The notes beneath the pieces were generated by a model. That model did not search any database and had not been told where the DNA came from. It worked only from the letters and a program-made list of their open reading frames with translations. The translations under genes were made by a program, and so were the position numbers. This document shows positions 53,546 through 64,000 of a stretch of 64,000 nucleotides of DNA, piece after piece. Where the stretch lies: contig JAPTYO010000010.1 of assembly GCA_036873135.1 (NCBI GenBank), positions 5,246,634-5,310,633 on the forward strand, read 5' to 3'. Source of the DNA: Clarkia xantiana subsp. parviflora (taxonomy: Eukaryota; Streptophyta; Magnoliopsida; Myrtales; Onagraceae). The stretch's first letter is position 1, and every line of letters starts with the position of its first letter.

Positions 53546-56500
53546 TTATAAGTTGCATATTCAGTTACAAGTATTAACGTGTAGGAACTGCCTTGAAGTT
53601 CGGTATGTTTATCGTTACCTTTTTAATTAGTTTGATATGTTTGCATTCACCGTGATATATATATAGATTTGGCAGATTTAATTAAGAGAGACAAAAGCCG
53701 AGGATTGAAGGAATCGCTCGACATAAAGTTTTTCTAAAAAAATAAAGCTGCGTAGATTTATTTTGTACGTAATTTGCTGGACACATGAGAACAATACGAC
53801 GTGCATGCCCAATAAATTTGGTATTATTCAATAAAAACAAAATAATATTATCACCAGAATAATAATAATACTTCTATTTTCCCGGTGGTTAAAATTCGAC
53901 ATATATACATAATGTTGTCCTTTTAACTTTAACTTTTTGATCATCAATAATTAAAGAGAGGCAATAATTTTAACAGTTGGTATATATATATGTAGGATTT
54001 CTATGTATATATATATTAAGAGGGAAGTGATATAAAGGAGAAGTTCTTTGCACAGTTGCATGCATCGCATTATTGCATGCACTTGGCATTGAACTCACCT
54101 CAAAGCTTTAATTTTATCTCTTCCTCTTTAACTCTGTCCCAGAAAAAAGCTAAAGTTCTAGACACGTGGGGTTTGCTTATATATATCGTATATAAATACC
54201 TAAATTGTGTATGTATATCAGATTATGAAGTATATATGGATGGTATTATGTTAACATATGTCATTATATTATTAAAGTATATGTTTAAGAATTCGTAGAA
54301 ATCCTTTTTTTTACAAATCTGAACTAATTTAGTTATAAGAAGTTAAGGCGCCTCTAATTTACTTAATATTTATTTATAAGTGTGTGACATGTGTTATATA
54401 TGCTTAGCTTATGAATAGTTATGAATTAATAAAGAGTGAACATGGAAATTAATATACCATAGTGATTATTGATGGTGATTATTTCTGATTCCATATATCT
54501 ATTTTTTATATTTTTTTGGCCAACATATATCTATTCTTTATTAAAACATGCCATGGCCTAGTTTTGAAAAATCCCACTGGCCTGCTATTTATAGACAATT
54601 AATTAAACGTATATGGTGTACATTATGTAAATTGCAAACACATATATAGCGTTTATGCCCTTAGTTACACCTGAAAAGGTAAGTAAATCTTAGCAATATA
54701 TAATCGTCAGAGAGACATGCATGGAACTCACAAACTAGATCAAATTGTCCACGTGGACCATTTAAAAAAATTATATATGAAGGCTAATTATAATTATAAT
54801 TATAATTATAAAATCAAAAGTTAGGATTTTTTTTCTAGGGTAATTAAGTAGCAGAGATCTCAAAGTGATAGAAAGTTGCAGCATGTGTCGTCGTAATAGA
54901 TTGCATGGTTTAACGATTCTAGGGGATCCCTTTTACACGTCAACTAATAATTAATTAATAAATTAATTATTAATTTTACATTATAACACTAAATTAAAGC
55001 AGAATCTTGCTGACTTAAGTATGTAAATCCTCTGTGATGATTAATCACTTTCGATGAACTCGATACATACCATGTTAACACAGCTAGCTAGCATATGCAT
55101 GGACACGTACGGACTTTTCGAGATAATAAAATCATGCAATTTATACTTCCTCGATGAGCCATATATACGAGCTACATTATTAATTAATTTATTATTATTA
55201 TTATAGTGGATTGATATTAATATCGTTCTTCATGACAATATGATGTGGAGGACCACAATGTTTTTGCGTGTTCTAACTTTCACTTGCTTAAGTTAAGAAG
55301 TCTACCGTATTATTATAACTAGCCCGACCATGGATTTTGGAATGTTGTGTTTTTTTTAGTATACTAGATATATTTAGGCATTCAATTTTATTAGCTGTAA
55401 TCAGCTGGACTTAATTAGGTTATTAGTCTATAATCACGTCTATAATTCGCCTCCTAGATTTCTCCGAGCAACAAATCATCTTCATATATATATATATATA
55501 TATATATTGGTTTACCTAATCAATCAGTTTATGTGGGTTTATATAAATTAATATTAGCTAGAAGTGCACGAGAGGTGCTCTATATATAATGGGGCAGATT
55601 AGTATATGTTGTTCTTTAATTGATTAGATTTGATTAAACTTTTTATACAATAAATATATATATAAAAATAAATAATTAAAAGCAATTTTTTTGAAAGGAA
55701 ATAAAAGAAAAGGTTGAGGAGGAGCAGCAGAGCAGAGTGTGCCATCATTTCTGCATCGATCAGTGAAGATAGAGAGAATCAACTGTGTTCTTGTCGATTT
55801 GTCTACCCACCCCCTGCAAATTCAACATTTTTTTTAATCTGGTGAACGAATGAATATTCTTTTCATTATATATATAATATTTTTGGATAACGCTTCCTAC
55901 ACATATTGGGACAACAATTCATAATGTACTGATAATGTATATCTTTTTCATTTATATATACTTTATTAATTTTAATTAATAGATAAAACGTTAAACTACT
56001 CGTAAATGGATTTTTATTTATTTTTTATAGAACCTTAATTTAATGAAACTATTTAACTCTTACTTTCCGTTTTTAGAATAATATTAATAAAATATTAATT
56101 ATTTAAAGCATTTTCAATGATTTTACCCTAATTGTATTACTTAAAGTTGTCACATAGAGTATTTATGTACAATTTAAGTAGTACTTAAAGTTAAAACACA
56201 TATAAACAATATTCACTTTCTAATAGCTTTACTTTACTATATTTTTTAAATATATTTTATAATACTTCTCAACCATCATTAATACGATATTAGCATTAAT
56301 TATAAATGAATTTATTTGTTGAGTGTTGCTACAAACTGTGAAATTTCCTGTGAAATTTTAATAGAAATTGATATAGGGTCCCACCAAGCACCAATACATT
56401 TGTTCATTTACTTTCTCTTTCTTACTTTCTATTGAAATTTCACAAGAAATTTCACATTTTAAAGATTTACTCTTTATTTGTTATTAACTTTTTTTTAATA

Positions 56501-59500
56501 ATGTAGCAACATAATGCATTTCTTAAATTTAAGAAATATATCATAAAAAAAAATATATATAAATTTCACTTTTAAGTAATACTATTGTAAAACCACGGTT
56601 TCTACACATTATATAAAGAAATGTAATGAATTCACTTATCAAGTGTTATATACAACTATTGTGGATGACTGAATGCTCTTAAAAAATACATAATTGCTAA
56701 AGTAAATGATATTCTCCAATAATTTTAATTTGGTGTTGGTTTTCGATGAGACTCCATGAATTTCATGTCGTAGACCAAGGCACTTCCTCCTCGACTCGGT
56801 CAAAAAGGGTCATCATTTGTAATATAGAAGAAACCTTTTACATATATATTTATATTTAAGCCAAAAAGGGACAAAATTATAGTTAAGTTTCCAATAACAA
56901 ATCTCCCGTTACTATGAACCCTTGTTCCTCTCCCTACGCTAAGCAGAAAATAGGGTCAACTCTGAATTTATATTATATTTTTATGCCAACATACTAGCTA
57001 GTTCTCAAGTTGAATGAATTATTATATTACTTCATATATATATATTATATTCAGGTAGGTTCATGCTATATATGTATGTAAAACGACGATGCAATTTCAA
57101 ATTGTACGTACGTAAGCCCATTCAATACCTTTTTATCCTTAAAAAAAATAAAAATTGTATACAAGTATATTGATAAGTTTTTTTTTTTTTCCAACATATA
57201 TATTGATAAGTTCATTATGTAATAATCCCATGAATTTTTCTGTAATAAAAAAAAAAGAATAATGGGAATTGGACTATTGAGGTTAAACTTATTACATATA
57301 TTTTAGCCGAGGTATACTCCCGAGGTATTATGGAATGAGAGCTGATATTATTGGTCCATATATATATAATTAAATAGATAGATTATTAGTTAATTAATAT
57401 ATGGATGGAATGGAATGGAAGAACATTAGGGCTCAAAACAAGGGAGGAAGAGCTACAGTAATGGGGGACAAATACAAAGGAGAATACCGGGGGATTCGAG
57501 GATTTCACCATTTTCCTCGAGATGTTAAACACGGAAATATATACATACATTATATATAAATAAATATGTATTTTTTATAAAATAAAGTAAATACTGATAA
57601 AGTCAGCGGTCAAAGATTTGCATTACTGTCCCTGTCTCCCACATCCAAACCACATCCTCATCCTATTTACTAAATTATTGTTATGCTTTCTTGCACTATC
57701 CTTTTACTTTTGATTAAAAAAAACAACAATATTTTCATTATATTAATTACCTTATAGGAATATATATCATTTTAGCATATATTATTGCGAAGTGACAGTC
57801 CAACCAACATTCACGGTCTCTCGTGGACCTCAGATATTTGAACTTTTTTCATATTTCCTTATAGAAAAAAAAAATCAGTAATAATAGTATTATATCTTTT
57901 ATATATATATATATATATATCCTTTTACCGTAATAATATATGTATAAATCCAAAATCTTGAAATACGTACGTACCATATAATGTGGTATTATCCAGCTAG
58001 ATAGTCAACTCTCCAAAGTCTTTCTATCGGGCTAACTCAACCACATAAAATTTTGACTAGCTAGCTTGCCACAATTGTACGTATATCGGTTATCATAGTA
58101 CGTAGAAAAAGCCAAGAATGTGGATTTTCGCGTGCATAAATAAGGTCCGGAGATATGGTCGGGTAACATTTTGACTGGGATGTTTGTTTTTATTTATCTT
58201 TCCATGTGGTTAGATAAAATGTTGACAAATATTTAATTTGTTATGGTACGCCGTAGGGTAGGGTTTTTATTTGCATGTTTCGTAAACGGTACTTTTGACT
58301 CGGCACAAGAAACAAACACCTAGTTGATATGTTAGGTACCGATTTCGAAGACATTTGAGTTATGTTTAGAGAGATACGTACATACATACCTACACTTACA
58401 TTGAAAATACTAGGAAACACATTAAGGCAATTAACTTGAAATTAATTACGTTATATTAACATCTCTTTTATGTTAAAATTAACATCACGTTTAGCTAATT
58501 TGTTATCGCGCAAGATATGGCACACTAGTCATGACGGTACCCGAGCTGCAACTTCATAAACATTCAACAACGTGACATTTCCATTTAAAGAATAAGAAGG
58601 TACTATATAGTCATGTTAACTTCCAAATTTGACAACAACAAAAAATATGGCATGTTTAATACGTACCTTGTGGGATTGAAACTATTAATTGTGTAGTAAC
58701 ATCATCATCCAAATAGAAAGAAGAAGAATTAGACGAAGGGTATATAATAATCATAAGAGAAACTTCCTTCTTTGTTTCTCGCATTGTCTTAGTTAACGTG
58801 AATTTATATGTGCCGAAAAGGGAAATATATATATATATATAAAATAAAACTGAATACTAAAGGAAGTATAGCTATGTTGTACTACTGTATTAATTACATA
58901 TAACCGAAAGATACATGTATCCGTAAGATAACCGTCTTAAGATTTTATGTTTAGATCAAATTCTTCTTACACCGTTACACGTACTAGACGGGTCTACGTA
59001 AATTAGGAAAATATCATATGACATGTCGACTTATATATCGAGATGATTAAAACCCTAGGGTTTCCTATCGAGATATTTGTTTACATCTTTTGGAGTAATC
59101 GTTACATGTTCCTTGAAATGACATCGACTTTTCAATATTAACACATTTTCATGTACAAACCAATCCGAAACCCGTATTTTCTCAATATTGTAACCGCTTT
59201 CAATACGATGTTATATTACATTATCATTTATATAGTTCAATTTACACATATATATACTCGGCTTAATTAAATGATCACTAAATCTTATATTGAAATCATA
59301 TTCAATATGAAAAGGAGAGGGAGATTATGGTCTGCCGTGGGGCGGCACCACACCGGAGACTTGCCGAAGAGTTGGGGTAAAAGGATAGATATATAATATT
59401 CTTCCCAATCCAAAACCGTATGTTGAAAAATATAGCTACGTGAAGGCAGTGAACTCCCATTTACACACGTGTCACCTACCTGCAGGTAGGCAGCCAGCTG

Positions 59501-60115
59501 TCGGGTCCTACTTGGATACTTCAACAAGAAATCTCTACCTTAAAAAAGTCTTTGAAATTCCTCAATATAACAGTTACATTGTGGGTTTAGTCCAACTTAG
59601 TCCTCGAAGTTTACTTCAATGTCCAAGACCTATATGAATTTTTCCAAAAATTCAAGGATCAAAGTTCCCTACTAAAAAAACTTCAGGGTGCATTTTGCGT
59701 CCTTTTTTTACCGTTTCAATTTCACCGTACACTTGATTATCTACATTGGTACTGTCCTTGCTCGCCCACCTGCTCCGACATCTCGCGATATGTTGACTTT
59801 GTTATATCGTACGGGAAATTCCATAATAACGCCGTTTTCTGATACCAGGAAAGTAAAAACAAAAATTAAAATATTTTACACCAAACAAAAATAGGTGCCT
59901 GCCGGTATTTGGTGGGACACCCGCGGTTACAAGCACGCATATAGCCGGTGTAATTTACCTACTACTGCCAGTCACCGACGACAACTGTCTGCTCCGGGTG
60001 CAGCCTGCGCCGTATGGATTTTTGTTTGGGGTATGGAGCGTAGCGTATATATACTTTCGTTACTTATAAGACAAGTCAGGTAAACAAATTTAACTTTTAG
60101 GCGAAAGAATTGGAA
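52171..60115. other. Gene-poor AT-rich intergenic DNA
   Basis: About 8 kb with no protein gene I can support. It holds a run of 39 A (53505-53543), TA microsatellites near 55483-55507 and 57901-57920, a MITE hairpin at 56337-56456, and a palindrome CTACCTGCAGGTAG near 59476-59489. Short open frames at 59285-60083 show no domain or codon pattern I recognise. Confidence 0.5.
56337..56456. repeat. 120-bp hairpin (small MITE)
   Basis: Arms of 32 bp, TGTGAAATTTCCTGTGAAAT at the left and the complement of TGTGAAATTTCTTGTGAAAT at the right, with about three mismatches and a 56-bp spacer. Each arm itself has the direct repeat GTGAAATTT. Confidence 0.75.
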
Positions 60116-60123
60116 TTATTAGT

Positions 60124-60593
60124 AGGGCTCGCAATTGGACCATAGCACGAACACGATATGACTTTCGTATTGCGTTCGCATTTGTATATTATAACACGAC
60201 ATAACCGATAAAGTTATATTATTAAGTATAGAGTATAATCCTTAAGTGACTTAAAAAAATCTTATTTAATAACTTTTAGAACTCCAAAATGTGATTTAAC
60301 TTTTCGAGTTTATTGATCCTATATTATAAACTTATGAGTACTGACATATTAATTTTTTTCTATATGAAATTAATTATTTTAATTTTTACTTAAAGATCTC
60401 GTATAGACATGTACATTTGAATAACTTAACACAACACGATAGCACGACACGAACACACACGAAAAATTATGTGTCATGTTTGTAAAACGCGGCACGATAA
60501 GCTTACCATACGTGTTCGTGTTCAACAAGTTTAATACGACAAGGCTATTAGCATGCACGATAATACACACAATTACACGAATTTCGACCTTTA
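60124..60593. mobile_element. hAT-like element, second copy of CGTGT-rich family
   Basis: Starts TAGGGCTCGCAATTGG and ends CGAATTTCGACCTTTA. Flanked by ATTATTAG (60116-60123) and GTTATTAG (60594-60601), an 8-bp duplication with one mismatch. Interior has ACACGA/TCGTGT words and segments such as GATAAAGTT and CACGATAAGCTTA shared with 10722-11174. Confidence 0.7.
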
Positions 60594-60601
60594 GTTATTA
60601 G

Positions 60602-61979
60602 CAATATTAACGTGCACTCTTGTGAATGATATCACATGAAAATTGAGACGGATTACACGGAGCATATGAACAATATGTAGTGGAGGTGGGTTTTTTTTCG
60701 TGGTTTTTTTTTGAGAGAATGACATTTATAGCGTGTTTTCTTTACGCGTATAATAATATTAAATTGTTCTAAATCATCATGTAATGGGTAAATATTAGCT
60801 GCTTGATTACGAATACAATTCCATTTTTAAGACTCAAGCCGAGACATCTTATTAAAAAATGAAACACTGAAAATATATATCATATTATATAGTTATTTTC
60901 CTAATTGTTTAAAAATCGAGAAAAAATGCATAACATGCAAATGCCAATAAAAAAACATATAGACGAGGAACTAAATCTTTATAATGATTTTTCACTTGTG
61001 TAAAGATAATTCACCACAGACCTAGCTATCATCTTACAAATAATTTTATCATGTCTATAGATTATATGATAGTATAGATTTTGATTCCACTATATTGACC
61101 ATTATATAAAAGCTTTACTATGAAAAGAGAAGAGACACTAGCTATATTTCAAATAATAATTAAGTTTTATTATAAAGCTATATCAACGATGTTAATAATA
61201 TCTTTCTCAACCCCAATGACCTAAGAAAATGGACACCCAATGGCTAGCTTTTGCTGAATTCCTTGTACGTCAAGCACCAAGCGCTCGCCGTAAACTCCTC
61301 TCTAGTGTGTGCCATGACTCTTAAGTGGTGCTTTTCGAGCAACCCCGCTCTCTTTAAGTGTAATTTCAACATGTATATAGTTTTTATTTTTTACAATCAC
61401 ATTTTAATCTTAGCAAGCGTAATGTGGAATTCCGATTGGTTAACCAAAGAACCTATACTATATATTGCTTTGTTTGACAAGGGAGATTTATTAATACTTA
61501 CAATTAATATAAATATTTTGTATTAAAAATTTACTCCGTCACATTATTAATATTAATCTATTATCATAATACTAAAAATTAAGAAAGTGCAATTTTGAAA
61601 AAAAAAGAAGTGTAATCAAATCAAAATCATGAAAAGAGAGGGGCCAAAGTCGAATAATTTTTCAGTTTTACTTACATATATATTTATTTATATTACTTTG
61701 AATTAGAAGTATTTCACATAAGAAATAGAAAAGAAAAACAAAATAATGAAGAAAATAAGACCCCTAAAAATATAAGAAGTTAGCATAATAAAATAGATAG
61801 CCACCTTCCTTCATCTTTTTCTCCACACCCCCACCCACTTCTCTATATATATACCCTCATCTTCCTTCTTCTTCCACCCACACAAAAACCATTTCCTCTC
61901 TTCCGAGTACCTCCCCAACAACCATCTCTCCTTTACTCTCTCTCCTCTCTTCCTTTCTTTCTCTCTCTAGCTCAGAGCC
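60602..61979 (+). promoter_or_regulatory. Upstream region of the GH3 gene
   Basis: No gene seen. A GAGACA element (61132-61137), the complement of the auxin response motif TGTCTC, lies about 840 bp before the ATG. A TATA box TATATATATA (61844-61853) is 127 bp before the ATG. The leader after it is very pyrimidine-rich (61860-61970, CTTCCTTCTTCTT and CTCTCTCC runs). GH3 genes of this group are usually auxin-induced through such motifs; a single hexamer can also arise by chance. Confidence 0.5.
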
Positions 61980-63550
61980 ATGCCTGAGGCACCAAAACAC
62001 AACAACCTCGCCGACAAGAACCGCCAGACCCTCCAGTTCATCGAGGAGGTGACGGCCAACGCCGGTGAGGTCCAGCAGCGCGTCCTTTCTGAGATCCTGT
62101 CCCGCAGCGCCCACGTGGAGTACCTCCGCCGCCACAGCCTCGACGGCCGTACCGACCGCGACAGCTTCAAGAAGCTCCTCCCTGTCATCTCCTACGAGGA
62201 CATCCACCCCGACATCTCACGCATCGCCAATGGCGACAACTCCCCCATCCTCTGTTCCAGCCCCATTTCTGAATTCCTCACTAGGTAAAAAATAAATTAA
62301 CCTTCATATGGGTACTCACAAATCTCTCTTTTTTTACTGAAAATAAGCCGTTTTACTATTTACCCACACATGCAAAATCTGTGTCTAACCAGTTCTTGAA
62401 ACCAAAACCATTTAACAAAAGAAAAAAAAAAAGATACCTTTTTAAGTGGACTACCTTGATGGGTTTTTAACTAACCATGGTCTTTTCAAAAGTGTATATG
62501 TGGGCTCAGCTACAATGTCCTTAAATTCCACCATTTTTTACACAAATATTAATTTTTAACCCTAAAGATCACTTTTTTAACTGGAAGAAACCTTTAAAAG
62601 TTGAATCTTTCGATGTGGGTATGTCTAAAGTCTAAACTGTAATTTTTTTTACAGCTCTGGAACATCAGGAGGAGAGAGAAAGCTGATGCCGACAATAGAG
62701 GAAGAACTGGACAGAAGGACGATGCTGTATAGCCTGCTCATGCCGGTGATGAGCCAGTTCGTCCCTAACCTCGACAAGGGCAAAGGAATGTACTTCCTGT
62801 TCATCAAGTCGGAGTCCAAGACCCCCGGCGGGTTGGTGGCCCGACCCGTTTTGACCAGCTACTACAAAAGCTCACACTTCAAGAACCGCCCCTACGATCC
62901 GTACACCAACTACACTAGCCCTAACGAGACCATCCTCTGCCCCGACAGCTACCAAAGCATGTACTCTCAGCTCCTCTGCGGCCTCTGCCAGCACAACGAG
63001 GTCCTTCGGGTCGGGGCGGTCTTCGCATCCGGGTTCATCCGCGCGATCCGGTTCCTCGAGAACCACTGGAAACAGCTCTGCCACGATATCCGCACCGGAA
63101 CTCTCAACCCTGACATCACCGACCCGTCTGTCCGTGAATCCGTCTCCCGGATCCTGAAACCCGACCCGATGCTCGCCGAGTTTATACAGACCGAGTGTCA
63201 GAAGGACACGTGGCAGGGGATCATTACCCGTCTGTGGCCGAACACCAAGTATGTTGACGTCATTGTCACCGGAACTATGTCGCAGTATATTCCGACGCTG
63301 GACTACTACAGCAACGGACTCCCTCTGGTTTGCACCATGTACGCCTCGTCGGAGTGCTACTTCGGCGTCAACCTCGACCCGATGTGCCAGCCTGATGACG
63401 TGGCCTACACACTCATCCCCACTATGGCTTACTTCGAGTTCCTTCCCGTGGAAAGAAACAACGGCGTCGCTGAAGAAGACCAAGAAACCGTCGACCTCGT
63501 CGATGTCAAGATCGGACAGGAGTACGAGCTTGTCGTCACCACCTATGCAG
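61980..63550 (+). CDS. GH3.6: GH3 auxin-amido synthetase, GH3.6/GH3.5-like, 3' partial
   Basis: Exons 61980-62284 and 62655-63550 give the first 400 residues of a protein usually near 600; the last exon is not found before 64000. Enzymes of this group join indole-3-acetic acid to amino acids such as aspartate, via an acyl-adenylate, lowering active auxin in the cytosol. Visible motifs: nucleotide-binding [10 protein letters not shown] (102-111), created across the exon junction [75 protein letters not shown]; and YASSECYFG (331-339). The last motif YRVGD should follow the TTYAG exon end. The N-terminus MPEAPK agrees with GH3.6 (DFL1). Codon third positions are markedly C-rich compared with the other genes here. 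The intron from 63551 runs off the window. Confidence 0.93.
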
Positions 63551-64000
63551 GTATATATATTATATATTTTATGCCGCTAAAACCCTTAAAAGCTGGTGAT
63601 TTTTAGGTATAAAATAGTTTTAATATAATACATACTTTATTATTCAACAAAAAGTCACAAATTCAACTATAAGTTTTCACATTTTGTATATGATGATGCA
63701 TGATTACATCACTCATAATTTTAGAAACGGTTAGATATGTCATTATTTTTTTATTAAAAAAGGGGTTTCATTTCTTACTTTGTTAACATATATTTATTAT
63801 AGTAGGTTTTATGGTTTAAAATCAAATAGATACTTAAAATAATACTCATTGACAAATTGGTATTTAATAAATTTTGTGACTTATAAATATTTGAAAAGTT
63901 CAAATTGTTGCACCAATTGAAACTAGGTCTCAGTTCTCACTTAGCCCGAATCAGGCTACATCCGACTATGGTTAGGGCCGTCTAAATTAGGCGACGGTCT

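Noticed and set aside
59285..60083. Cluster of 60-80 codon open frames
   Set aside because: Overlap on both strands without domain, splice or codon evidence.
62655..62690. Glycine in [10 protein letters not shown] as a changed GH3 catalytic motif
   Set aside because: GH3.6/GH3.5-type enzymes normally have this variant, so it is not unusual.
62872..63483. 203-codon open frame on the minus strand opposite the GH3 exon
   Set aside because: It is a shadow of the C-rich third positions of the GH3 coding strand; no domain is recognisable.

Overview
The window is nuclear DNA from a flowering plant, most likely a eudicot. Genes are split by GT-AG introns, intergenic DNA is AT-rich with many transposons, and the recognisable genes belong to plant families. 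I cannot name the species.

Layout. 1-3.0 kb: a 65-bp tandem array, a 43-base poly-C run, decayed retrotransposon DNA and one LTR. 3.7-15.9 kb: two complete tandem G-type lectin S-receptor-like kinase genes on the + strand (832 and 833 codons of protein), separated by hAT-type elements. 16.1-16.7 kb: a broken RNase H-like fragment on the minus strand. 16.9-28.1 kb: one complete, very young, non-autonomous LTR retrotransposon with a TTAGT target duplication, a decayed Tat/Ogre-type integrase remnant and an array of about nineteen 89-bp repeats. 28.3-29.7 kb: three small elements side by side (a hAT MITE with an 8-bp duplication, a 250-bp foldback, and a tRNA-like SINE with a 16-bp duplication). 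30.7-34.4 kb: a complete bHLH transcription factor gene (bHLH112/123 type) on the minus strand. 41.5-42.5 kb: a Ty1/copia RT-RNase H remnant lying directly upstream of a complete WD40 gene (WDR25/PRP17-like, 42.7-44.9 kb). 44.9-62.0 kb: about 17 kb without protein genes, holding MITEs, palindromes and one microRNA-like hairpin at 47.9 kb. 62.0-63.6 kb: the first two exons of a group II GH3 auxin-amido synthetase gene, whose last exon lies beyond the window.

The genes do not form a pathway; they are ordinary single plant genes plus one tandem receptor-kinase pair. The most interesting points are: introns at different positions in the normally intronless S-domain of the two receptor kinases; the young retrotransposon with dead coding DNA and a frame-rotating 89-bp array; and the unassigned hairpin at 47912-48069. 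All splice sites were inferred by eye from GT-AG signals, reading-frame continuity and family knowledge.
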